A DNA stretch of 32,877 nucleotides from Oscillospiraceae bacterium (lineage in GTDB: Bacteria > Bacillota > Clostridia > Oscillospirales > Oscillospiraceae). Shown in pieces: positions 14,682 to 21,264 of this stretch. The notes below the pieces were generated by a model. That model was not told where the DNA came from. It made no database searches and saw only the letters and a list, made by a program, of their open reading frames with translations. Each line of letters opens with the position of its first letter. Position 1 is the first letter of the stretch. The DNA lies in the NCBI GenBank assembly GCA_022804995.1, contig JAAWUC010000009.1:1-32877 (forward strand), given 5' to 3'. The position numbers were made by a program, and so were the translations under genes.

Positions 14682-16031
14682 TCACACCTGCTCCAGCAGA
14701 TGCACTCTCTTCCAGTGCCCCCGGGCGTAGAGCGCCACGGACAGCCCGGCGCTGAGGGCCCAGCCGATGGGCCAGGCCCACCAGATGCCCACATACCCCA
14801 GCCAAACAGGCAGCAGATACGCCAGCCCCACCCGCAGAAACAGATCGGAAAACGTAGTCGCCATAAACTCCCGGGCGGAGCCCGCCCCCTGGAGCACCCC
14901 GTCGCAGCACTGCTTTACCGCCACGATGAAGATAAACGGGGCCACAATCCGCAGGTAGCCCACACCGGCGGCGATGATGTCTCCGCTCTCCGCCGGGACG
15001 AAGATGGTCATGGCCTGCCGGGAGAAAAGCAGCAGGAAGGCTGTGGCGGGGACGCAGACGGCGGCGCACAGCCAAATCCCGCCCCGCAGTCCCCGGCCTA
15101 CCCGGTCCAGCTTCTTTCCGCCGATGTTCTGGGCGGTGAAGCTGGCCACCGAGGAGCCCACGGCGGAGTTGATGTAGACCACGAAATAGATGAGCTTGGA
15201 GGCGGAGGAGAAGCCGCCGATGATCCCCGGCACCACTGCCGCCTGACTGTTGACCAGGCTCTGCACCATCAGATTCCCCACGGAGACGAAGCTCTTCTGA
15301 CAGATCCCCGGCACCGCCAGGGAGGAGATCATCCTCAGCAGCGCGGGGGAGAACCGCGCCCAGGGCCCGGATTCTATCCTCCTCAGCCGCCGCAGCAGCG
15401 CCGCCAGGGAAACCACCGCTGCCACCCCTTGGCACAGGGCGGTTGCCAGGGCCAGGCCGGCCACCCCCAGATCCACCGCCGTTACCAGCAGCACGTCCAG
15501 GCCGATGTTCGCCAGGGAGGACGCCACCAGAAAGATAAGGGGCGTCATGGTGTCCCCCAGGGCGGTGAAAACGCCGGTGCAAGTGTTATATAGAAAGATG
15601 AACACCAGCCCCACGGTGTAGATGCGCAGATATTGGAGGGTGGGCTCCATCAGCGCCTCCGGGGTATTCAGCAGGCCCAGCAGGGGCCGGCAGAAGATCA
15701 GCCCCAGCGCCGTTAGGACCAGGGCCAGCGCGACGCTTGCCAGGAGGGAAGTGCTGACGGCGGTCTTCATCCGCTCCATGCGCTTGGCCCCGAAGAGCTG
15801 GGAAACCACCACGCTGCATCCGATGTTGATGCCCAGGGCCGCCGCCATGTAGATCATCGTCACCGGGTAGGAGATGGACACCGCCGAGAGGGCGTCATCC
15901 CCGATGAACTGCCCCGCCACGACGTTGTCCGCCATATTATAGAGCTGCTGGAAAATGACGCTGACCAGCATGGGAACGGAAAACAGCGCCAGCACCCGGC
16001 CCGGCCGGCCCTCCGTCAGATCCTTTACCAT
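14682..16031 (-). CDS. Second MATE-family antiporter
   Basis: The 449-residue protein begins MVKDLTEGRPGRVLALFSVPM, the classic N-terminus of clostridial MATE exporters. It shows NMADNVVAGQFIGDDALSAVS in helix 1-2, GINIGCSVVVSQLFGA, ASFTAQNIGGKK in the second half, and about twelve hydrophobic segments. An AGGAGGCG ribosome site fixes the start. It should export cationic compounds using a Na+ or H+ gradient; the substrate is unknown. It is transcribed alone from a promoter that faces away from the T-box. Sequence divergence from the MATE at 4587-5963 is large, so they are not a recent duplication. Confidence 0.9.
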   Translation of the reverse strand: MVKDLTEGRPGRVLALFSVPMLVSVIFQQLYNMADNVVAGQFIGDDALSAVSISYPVTMIYMAAALGINIGCSVVVSQLFGAKRMERMKTAVSTSLLASVALALVLTALGLIFCRPLLGLLNTPEALMEPTLQYLRIYTVGLVFIFLYNTCTGVFTALGDTMTPLIFLVASSLANIGLDVLLVTAVDLGVAGLALATALCQGVAAVVSLAALLRRLRRIESGPWARFSPALLRMISSLAVPGICQKSFVSVGNLMVQSLVNSQAAVVPGIIGGFSSASKLIYFVVYINSAVGSSVASFTAQNIGGKKLDRVGRGLRGGIWLCAAVCVPATAFLLLFSRQAMTIFVPAESGDIIAAGVGYLRIVAPFIFIVAVKQCCDGVLQGAGSAREFMATTFSDLFLRVGLAYLLPVWLGYVGIWWAWPIGWALSAGLSVALYARGHWKRVHLLEQV

Positions 16032-16059
16032 GAGAACGCCTCCTTTTTAAACCGTTCAC

Positions 16060-16088
16060 AGTATAGCCGGGGCCGGGGGAAATTGCAA
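16060..16088 (-). promoter_or_regulatory. Promoter of the second MATE gene
   Basis: On the minus strand, TTGCAA (16088-16083), a 17-base spacer and TATACT (16065-16060) lie 29 bases before the start codon. It is back to back with the T-box promoter, about 26 bases away. Confidence 0.7.
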
Positions 16089-16113
16089 GAAGAGGAAAGA
16101 CAAAAAAAGCTCG

Positions 16114-16141
16114 TTGACAACGAAAAAATCTGTGATATAAT
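16114..16141 (+). promoter_or_regulatory. Promoter of the T-box transcript
   Basis: TTGACA (16114-16119), a 16-base spacer and a perfect TATAAT (16136-16141) form a strong vegetative promoter. Confidence 0.85.
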
Positions 16142-16147
16142 ACGAAA

Positions 16148-16376
16148 GAATAAAAGCAATGATGAAGCGAGCGCCGGACAGCGGCCCAAAGCGAGCGGGG
16201 GACGGTGGGAGCCCCGCGGCGAAGCCTCCGGCGCGGCCACTTCTGAGCGGGGAGCGACGAGCTCCACGGCCCTGCCCCCGTTACCGGGCTGCTATGAGGT
16301 CCCCTGCGGGGGACGAATTAGGGTGGTACCGCGAAAACCTTCGCCCCTATGTGGTGGCGCGGGTTTTATTTTTTGC
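16148..16376 (+). promoter_or_regulatory. T-box riboswitch, probable tRNA-Ala (specifier GCC)
   Basis: The leader contains the invariant T-box AGGGTGGTACCGCG (16320-16333), whose TGGT bulge pairs with the acceptor end of an uncharged tRNA with discriminator A. A terminator follows (16334-16374). Stem I is clear: GCGCCGGA pairs with TCCGGCGC, with the distal AGCGAGC and GGTGGGAG elements between. Below it GATGAAG faces CTTCTGAG, which leaves GCC-A (16236-16239) as the specifier and its following purine. GCC and discriminator A both fit tRNA-Ala. Uncharged tRNA should stabilise the antiterminator and let transcription reach the lipoprotein gene. Presence of the T-box is seen directly; the specifier is read by eye. 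Confidence 0.9.
16334..16374 (+). terminator. Intrinsic terminator of the T-box
   Basis: AAAACC...CGCC pairs with GGCG...GGTTTT, with a small internal mismatch, and is followed by ATTTTTT. It overlaps the T-box bulge region, as needed for the terminator/antiterminator switch. Confidence 0.8.
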
Positions 16377-16396
16377 CTGAAAGGGGGACATACTGG

Positions 16397-16822
16397 ATGA
16401 AAATAAGACGGGCCGGGCTGCTGCTGGCTCTGCTGGCGGCGCTGCTGCTGGGGCTGTGCGCCTGCCGGGTGGAGGGGAACCCCCTGCCGGAGGGTATGGA
16501 CGAGGAGGAGACGCTGGCAAAGGGCCGGGAGGCGGTCCGGGCCATCGCCGGGAACGACTGGGAGGGCCTGTGGGCGCTTCTGCGGGAGGATGTGCGGGAG
16601 AGCACGAGCCCGGAGGACATCGGGACGCTGATTCTGGGTCAGCTGGACGGGGCCGGGGTGTACAAGCAGATCGACAGCTATCTCGCCACCGGCCAGAGCT
16701 CCGACGGCGAGGACTACGGGGTGTGCGTGTTCTACTGCAAGTATGAAAAGAAAAAGGTTTTGATTCGGGTGGCTGTGGACCCGGAGATGGAGATCATCGG
16801 GTTTGAGGTCAAGAAGCGGTAG
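16397..16822 (+). CDS. Small lipoprotein, DUF3887-like, under T-box control
   Basis: From ATG 16397 (GGGGG nine bases upstream) the product has 141 residues. The ORF-track start at 16349 lies inside the T-box terminator. MKIRRAGLLLALLAALLLG and LCAC form a lipoprotein signal with Cys23 as anchor. The rest resembles the DUF3887/NTF2-like pattern of small secreted lipoproteins: KGREAVRAIAGNDWEGLWALL, then GVYKQIDSYLATGQ and VFYCKYEKKKVLIRVAVD. No catalytic residues stand out. The DUF3887 match is from memory. It is the only gene directly behind the T-box, so its expression should rise when alanyl-tRNA charging falls. Its 3' end overlaps the convergent small gene by 14 bases and no terminator follows, so read-through towards alaS is possible. 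Confidence 0.78.
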   Translation: MKIRRAGLLLALLAALLLGLCACRVEGNPLPEGMDEEETLAKGREAVRAIAGNDWEGLWALLREDVRESTSPEDIGTLILGQLDGAGVYKQIDSYLATGQSSDGEDYGVCVFYCKYEKKKVLIRVAVDPEMEIIGFEVKKR

Positions 16823-17057
16823 GGAACAGCTCCTCCATGAGGTCCATCCCCATCCGAAGGCCCAGGGCAAAGCTGTGCACTCCGCAATGGAAGCGGAGGG
16901 CGGCTATGCAGTCGGTTAATGTGAGCTTATCTCCATCATTAAGGTGAGCATCCGCAGCAAAGCGCTCAATAGCCGTCTCCTCCGCTTCCCGAAGCTCCTG
17001 TTGGAGTTCCCGGGCGTAGTTTTCGTATAGCCATTCGTAGGTTGCATTCATCATCAT
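16809..17057 (-). CDS. Small hypothetical protein, DUF6809-like
   Basis: The start chosen is ATG 17057, five bases after GAGGG; the track's TTG at 17060 is less likely. The 82-residue product is acidic and helical: a charged first half (YENYARELQQELREAEETA) and an end FALGLRMGMDLMEELF that resembles the tail of small clostridial proteins found beside XRE regulators. The DUF6809 link is tentative. It is divergent from the XRE gene and shares its operator. A TTGACA-N18-TATAAT promoter on the minus strand (17124 down to about 17095) drives it. The role is unknown; its gene overlaps the lipoprotein tail, which suggests a later insertion. Confidence 0.65.
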   Translation of the reverse strand: MMMNATYEWLYENYARELQQELREAEETAIERFAADAHLNDGDKLTLTDCIAALRFHCGVHSFALGLRMGMDLMEELFPTAS

Positions 17058-17072
17058 CAAATCCCTCTCTGC

Positions 17073-17116
17073 GATATTTTATGGCGTGCTATGCGCATAT
17101 TATAGCACGAAATATC
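17073..17116. promoter_or_regulatory. Nested inverted repeats between divergent genes (putative XRE operator)
   Basis: GATATTT...GTGCTAT...ATAGCAC...AAATATC is a two-step dyad: inner arms GTGCTAT/ATAGCAC and outer arms GATATTT/AAATATC. It covers the minus-strand -10 (ATTATA on the plus strand). Location and symmetry suit a repressor dimer made by the adjacent XRE gene that controls both directions. Confidence 0.6.
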
Positions 17117-17148
17117 AAGGCGTGTCAAGCCTATAATGAGGTATATGT

Positions 17149-17379
17149 ATGGAAATTAAAATGCCAAAGTTTTCGGCACGCATTAAAGAGCTTCGGAAAG
17201 AAAAAGGTGTGACACAAGTCGAGATGGCTGAATTTTTAGGTTGTCAGCCCCGTCATTATCAGAAAATCGAACGTGGCGAAATCAATATCCCCTCTGTGAT
17301 GCTGGAACGATTAGCCGATTATTTCGAGGTCTCCACCGACTACCTCCTGGGCCGGTCCGACAACCGGAGGATATTATAA
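17149..17379 (+). CDS. XRE-family HTH regulator
   Basis: The 76-residue protein is a single Cro/CI-type helix-turn-helix: IKELRKEKGVTQVEMAEFLG, then QPRHYQKIERGEINIPSVML and the usual ending LADYFEVSTDYLLGRSDN. It should bind DNA as a dimer. There is no effector domain. GAGG is seven bases before the ATG. Base composition is lower in GC than the alaS gene beside it, which hints at acquisition together with the divergent small gene. A TATAAT at 17132-17137 has no good -35. Confidence 0.88.
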   Translation: MEIKMPKFSARIKELRKEKGVTQVEMAEFLGCQPRHYQKIERGEINIPSVMLERLADYFEVSTDYLLGRSDNRRIL

Positions 17380-17393
17380 AACTTTTGGTGCCA

Positions 17394-17598
17394 GAATCCC
17401 CCCGCCACCGCTCCGCGGCGGCCCTCCCCCCTTTAACAAGGGGGGCGAGAGGGCGAATCTTCCCAGGGGCATCACCGATCCCCTTGCCCCCTTGTTAAAG
17501 CGGGACGGGAGGGCGAATCTTCCCAAGGGCATCACCGATCCCCTTGCCCCCCTTGTTAAAGGGGGGAGGGCCACGCCGCAGGCGTGGCGGGGGGATTC
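17394..17598. mobile_element. MITE-like element with 53-bp terminal inverted repeats
   Basis: The 205-base element begins GAATCCCCCCGCCAC and ends with its complement. The two 53-base ends (17394-17446 and 17546-17598) match except for a central patch of about 11 bases, and each contains the hairpin CCCCCCTTTAACAAGGGGGG. Between them lie two nearly identical copies, period 60 bases (about 17449-17500 and 17509-17560), of GAGGGCGAATCTTCCCA...ACCGATCCCCTTGCC. It codes for nothing; the ORF 17374-17676 is simply its translation. Structure suggests a non-autonomous transposable or palindromic repeat family. No target duplication was seen. Confidence 0.75.
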
Positions 17599-17670
17599 GT
17601 CGCAGGGAACCCCTATTATACCATAAATCCATATTATACTATTTAAACTATATAAAAGGAGAGAACCCCC
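17599..17670 (+). promoter_or_regulatory. Short AT-rich leader of alaS
   Basis: TATACT (17635-17640) is a fair -10 with only a poor -35 17 bases upstream. AGGAGAG precedes the ATG. No T-box, hairpin or attenuator is visible here. Confidence 0.4.
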
Positions 17671-20343
17671 ATGCACAAGTCATACGGTGTCAATGAAATC
17701 CGGGAGATGTTCCTGAAATTTTTCGAGAGCAAGGAGCACCTCCGCCTCCCCAGCTTTTCCCTCATCCCCCAGAACGACGCGAGCCTGCTGCTCATCAACA
17801 GCGGCATGGCCCCCATGAAGCCCTATTTCACCGGCGAGGTAGAGCCCCCCCGCCGCCGTGTGTGTACCTGCCAGAAGTGCATCCGCACCGGCGATATCGA
17901 GAATATCGGCAAAACCGCCCGCCACGGCACCTATTTCGAGATGCTGGGCAATTTCTCCTTCGGGGACTACTTCAAGAAGGAAACCATCTCCTGGTGCTGG
18001 GAGTTTCTGACCAGCCCGGAGTGGCTGGGCCTGGAGCCCGACCGGCTCTACCCCTCCGTCTTCGGCGGCAGCGAGACCACTCCCGCCGACGACGAGGCCT
18101 TTGAAATCTGGAACAAGGTCATCGGCATCCCCGCCGAGCGAATCTTCAAATTCGGCAAGGCCGACAACTTCTGGGAGCATGGCTCCGGCCCCTGCGGCCC
18201 CTGCTCCGAGATTTACTACGACCGGGGCGAGGAGTACGGCTGCGGCAAGCCCGGATGCACCGTGGGCTGCGAGTGCGACCGGTATATTGAAATCTGGAAC
18301 AACGTCTTCTCCCAGTTCGACAACGACGGCCAGGGCCACTACGCCGAGCTCAAGCAGAAAAATATCGACGTGGGCGCGGGCCTGGAGCGCCTGGCCTGCG
18401 TGAGCCAGAACGTGGAGTCCCTCTTTGACGTGGACACCGTCATGAACATCACGAACAAGGTCAGCGAGATCACCGGGGCCAAGTATGAGCAGTCCCACAA
18501 AATCGACGTGAGCCTCCGGGTCATCACCGACCACATCCGCTCCGCCACCATGATGATCTGCGACGGCGTGCTGCCCTCCAATGAGGGGCGGGGCTATGTC
18601 CTGCGCCGCCTGCTGCGCCGTGCCGCCCGGCACGGGAAGCTCCTGGGGGTGGACCGGCCCTTCCTCTATGAGGTCTGTGCCACGGTCATCGCCGAGAACG
18701 AGGGCGCTTACCCCGACCTGCGGGAGAAGGAGGGCTATATTACCCGTGTCATCCGCATGGAGGAGGAGAGCTTCGCCAAGACCATCGACGGCGGCATGAG
18801 AATCTTCACCGAGATGCTGGAAGGCCACAAGGCCAAGGGGGAGAGGACCTTCTCCGGGGCCAACGCCTTCAAGCTCTACGACACCTACGGCTTCCCCATC
18901 GACCTGACGGCGGAGATGGTGGCCGAGGAGGGCATGGGCGTCAATCAGGACGAGTTCAAGGCCCTCATGGAGGAGCAGCGCCTGCGGGCCCGGAAGGCCC
19001 GGGAGGCCCTGGGCGATCTGGGCTGGGCCGGCGTGGAGTTCGGCAAGGACGTGCCCTCCACCGAGTTTGCCGGGTATGACAGCGCGTCCGTAGAGGACGC
19101 CCGGGTGGTGGCCCTGGTGGTGGAAAACGAGCTGGCCGAGGTGATGATGTCCGGCGTGGAGGGCATTGTGGTCCTGGACAGGACGCCCTTCTACGCCGAG
19201 ATGGGCGGCCAGTCCGCCGACCACGGCGACATCTTCCGGAGCGGAGAGGGCGGTCTGGTCTTTCGTGTGTCCGACGTGCAGAAGAACAAGGGCGGAAAGT
19301 ATATGCACTACGGCAAAATGACCGAGGGGACCCTGGCGGTGGGGGACACCGTCTGCGCGCAGATCGACCCCGAGCGCCGGAAGGCCATCATGCGCGCCCA
19401 CACCGCCACCCACCTTCTGGACGCCTCTCTGCGGGAGGTGCTGGGGGACCACGTCCACCAGGCCGGCTCCCTGGTGGAGGAGGACTACCTCCGCTTCGAC
19501 TTCACCCACTTCGCCGCCCTGACGGCGGAGGAGCTGAGCCAGGTGTCCCAGGGGGTTAACGACGCTATCCTGGCGGGCTACCCGGTGGAGGCGAAGGAGA
19601 TGCCCATCGAGGAGGCCAAGAAGACCGGAGCCATCGCCCTGTTCAGCGAGAAGTACGGCGACACGGTCCGGGTGGTGGACATGTGCGGGTACTCCGTGGA
19701 GTTCTGCGGCGGCACCCACCTGGAGAACACCGCTATGGCGGGGCTGTTCCACATTGAGAGCGAGTTCTCCGTGGCCGCCGGCGTGCGCCGCATCGAGGCC
19801 GTCACCGGCAAGCGGGCCCTGGACGAGATGAACCGGTTCCAGGATATGCTGTTCCAGGCGGCGGCGGCGCTGAAGGTCAAGCCGGTGGATTTGAAGGAGA
19901 AAGCGGGCCAGATGACGGCGGAGCTCCGGGAGCTCAAGCAGGCCATTGAGAAGCTGAAGGCCAAGGAATTTGTCAACGAAGCGGACCAGTTCCTGCTCAA
20001 TGCCAAGCAGGTGAAGGGGCTGAAGGTGGTATCCTTCTCCCGCTCCGGCCTGACGGCGGACGATATGCGGAAGATGGGCGACTTCCTCCGGGACAAGGAG
20101 CCTGCGGTGGCGGCGCTGCTGGCCAGCGTCAGCGACGGGAAGATCACCTTCCTGGCGGTCTGCGGCAAGGAGGCTGTGGCCCGGGGGGTCAAGGCCGGGG
20201 AGATTATCAAGGCCATCGCCCCCATCTGCGGCGGCAAGGGCGGCGGCAAGCCGGACTCCGCCATGGGCGGCGGCAGCGATCTGCTCAAGCTGGACAACGC
20301 CCTGGCGGCGCTGGATGATTTTGTCAACGAGAAGGCGAACTGA
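17671..20343 (+). CDS. alaS: Alanyl-tRNA synthetase
   Basis: The 890-residue enzyme charges tRNA-Ala with alanine in the cytoplasm. The N-terminal class II catalytic domain is complete (GVNEIREMFLKFFESKEH, then HGTYFEMLGNFSFGDYFK and GAGLERLACV). The tRNA-binding segment, the editing domain with zinc ligands HTATH (about residue 576) and CGGTH (about 678), and the C-Ala domain with GGGKPDSAMGGG follow, at normal family length. An extra Cys-rich insert, YGCGKPGCTVGCECDRY (about 190-207), is common in Firmicutes AlaS. AAAAGGAGAG sets the start. Unlike many Firmicutes alaS genes, no T-box lies directly upstream: the leader is a short AT-rich stretch after the MITE. The nearest T-box is 1.3 kb upstream. 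Confidence 0.98.
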   Translation: MHKSYGVNEIREMFLKFFESKEHLRLPSFSLIPQNDASLLLINSGMAPMKPYFTGEVEPPRRRVCTCQKCIRTGDIENIGKTARHGTYFEMLGNFSFGDYFKKETISWCWEFLTSPEWLGLEPDRLYPSVFGGSETTPADDEAFEIWNKVIGIPAERIFKFGKADNFWEHGSGPCGPCSEIYYDRGEEYGCGKPGCTVGCECDRYIEIWNNVFSQFDNDGQGHYAELKQKNIDVGAGLERLACVSQNVESLFDVDTVMNITNKVSEITGAKYEQSHKIDVSLRVITDHIRSATMMICDGVLPSNEGRGYVLRRLLRRAARHGKLLGVDRPFLYEVCATVIAENEGAYPDLREKEGYITRVIRMEEESFAKTIDGGMRIFTEMLEGHKAKGERTFSGANAFKLYDTYGFPIDLTAEMVAEEGMGVNQDEFKALMEEQRLRARKAREALGDLGWAGVEFGKDVPSTEFAGYDSASVEDARVVALVVENELAEVMMSGVEGIVVLDRTPFYAEMGGQSADHGDIFRSGEGGLVFRVSDVQKNKGGKYMHYGKMTEGTLAVGDTVCAQIDPERRKAIMRAHTATHLLDASLREVLGDHVHQAGSLVEEDYLRFDFTHFAALTAEELSQVSQGVNDAILAGYPVEAKEMPIEEAKKTGAIALFSEKYGDTVRVVDMCGYSVEFCGGTHLENTAMAGLFHIESEFSVAAGVRRIEAVTGKRALDEMNRFQDMLFQAAAALKVKPVDLKEKAGQMTAELRELKQAIEKLKAKEFVNEADQFLLNAKQVKGLKVVSFSRSGLTADDMRKMGDFLRDKEPAVAALLASVSDGKITFLAVCGKEAVARGVKAGEIIKAIAPICGGKGGGKPDSAMGGGSDLLKLDNALAALDDFVNEKAN

Positions 20344-20355
20344 GGGCATAAAAAG

Positions 20356-20379
20356 GCGGGGCGGCAAATGCCGCCCCGC
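20356..20379 (+). terminator. Terminator of alaS
   Basis: GCGGGGCGGC pairs with GCCGCCCCGC around loop AAAT, with AAAA before and TTCTC after. The end of the minus-strand stalk-domain gene is 15 bases away, so it may serve both. Confidence 0.8.
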
Positions 20380-20393
20380 TTCTCTGCTGCGCT

Positions 20394-21152
20394 TTAGGAG
20401 AAGGAAATGTCATAGATGCCGTAGGTACCGGAGCTCACATACTCGGCACTCCCTCCATACGCATCAAGGCCGTCAAGCCCCGTCTCGCCATACACGACCT
20501 GCAGCTTGACATTGGGCGCAAATTTCACGGGAATAGTGAATGTTTTGGGCGCGCCGTCCCAGGTGACCGGGTACTCGGCGGAGTACTCCCCGTCCAGATA
20601 GACCTCTACTCTCGCGTTGGAAACCTCATCGCCCATGTGTCCAACCGTGACGGTCATGGTTTCATACTCGCCGTTGAGGTTCCACATGGCAAACGGCCTG
20701 TTGCGGTCATATGTGGTTTTTTTGAAAACAACACCCAGGGTCTGTTTTGTTCCCGCTACCTCAAAAAACTTCTCCCGGTCGGTTCCGTCGTAAGCGGTCG
20801 CTTGAAACAGCTGATAGGGCGGCAGCTTGGTCATCCAGTTTTCCTCCGCGCCGGGGACCTTGCCGATATAGACGGTCTTGGTGTCCCCGTCCCAGCCGAC
20901 CTCCTTGCCCAGGGCCTCTGCCACAGCCCGGACGGGCAGATAGGTGGTGCCTCCGCTCATGAAGGGCTCCACCACGTTGCCGTTGGCGTCCTTGGGCGTG
21001 ACCTCCACGCCGTCTATTACCAGCTTGATGTCCATATAGCTGGCCTCGATGGTCTTCTTAGTGGCGGCGCTGGCCGCAGCGGCGGTGCCTATCAGCAGCA
21101 GGGCGGCTGCGGCCGCCAGCAGTGCGCGGCGGAGGTTTTTGCTCAGTTTCAT
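20394..21152 (-). CDS. Secreted protein with copper amine oxidase-type stalk domain and NPCBM-like C-terminus
   Basis: From ATG 21152 (AGGAGAG before it) the product has 252 residues; the track start adds 37 residues over the promoter. Residues 1-31 are a signal peptide (LLAAAAALLLIGTAAAASAA). Residues about 40-95 form the Cu_amine_oxidN1 stalk domain: VIDGVEVTPKDANG, then SGGTTYLPVRAVAEALG and VGWDGDTKTVYIG. The rest, YQLFQATAYDGTDREKFFEVAG to the end, is a beta-rich domain like NPCBM carbohydrate-binding modules (KKTTYDRNRPFAMWNLNG, TVTVGHMGDEVSNARVEVYLDGE). Despite the name, stalk domains have no oxidase activity. A role in binding wall or host glycans is inferred. It is preceded by an unusual cluster of inverted repeats. 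Confidence 0.8.
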   Translation of the reverse strand: MKLSKNLRRALLAAAAALLLIGTAAAASAATKKTIEASYMDIKLVIDGVEVTPKDANGNVVEPFMSGGTTYLPVRAVAEALGKEVGWDGDTKTVYIGKVPGAEENWMTKLPPYQLFQATAYDGTDREKFFEVAGTKQTLGVVFKKTTYDRNRPFAMWNLNGEYETMTVTVGHMGDEVSNARVEVYLDGEYSAEYPVTWDGAPKTFTIPVKFAPNVKLQVVYGETGLDGLDAYGGSAEYVSSGTYGIYDISFS

Positions 21153-21190
21153 TTCTCGTTCTCTCCTATTCTTTTTGTTTCCAGACCTCC

Positions 21191-21263
21191 TTCTCTTCCA
21201 TGCAATGGAAGAGAAAAGAACCGGTTCTTTTGAAATTTTACCAAACCGCCGCCGGTTTGTCAA
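21191..21263 (-). promoter_or_regulatory. Promoter with three stacked inverted repeats before the stalk-domain gene
   Basis: On the minus strand TTGACA (21263-21258), a 17-base spacer and TAAAAT (21240-21235) form the promoter. Its spacer is itself the dyad CAAACCGCCGCCGGTTTG (21242-21259). A perfect 18-base palindrome AAAAGAACCGGTTCTTTT (21214-21231) sits on the start point. Next is TTCTCTTCCA-N5-TGGAAGAGAA (21191-21215) in the leader. The -35 abuts the stop codon of the upstream germination gene, so the first dyad may also act as its terminator. Several regulators or RNA structures could act here. Confidence 0.6.
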
Positions 21264-21264
21264 G

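Noticed and set aside
17374-17676. 100-residue minus-strand frame between XRE and alaS
   Set aside because: It is the translation of the MITE-like repeat, with the repeated LTRGARG string and no ribosome site.
17680-20367. 895-residue minus-strand frame opposite alaS
   Set aside because: alaS on the plus strand is complete with all motifs. The opposite frame is a composition effect in GC-rich sequence.
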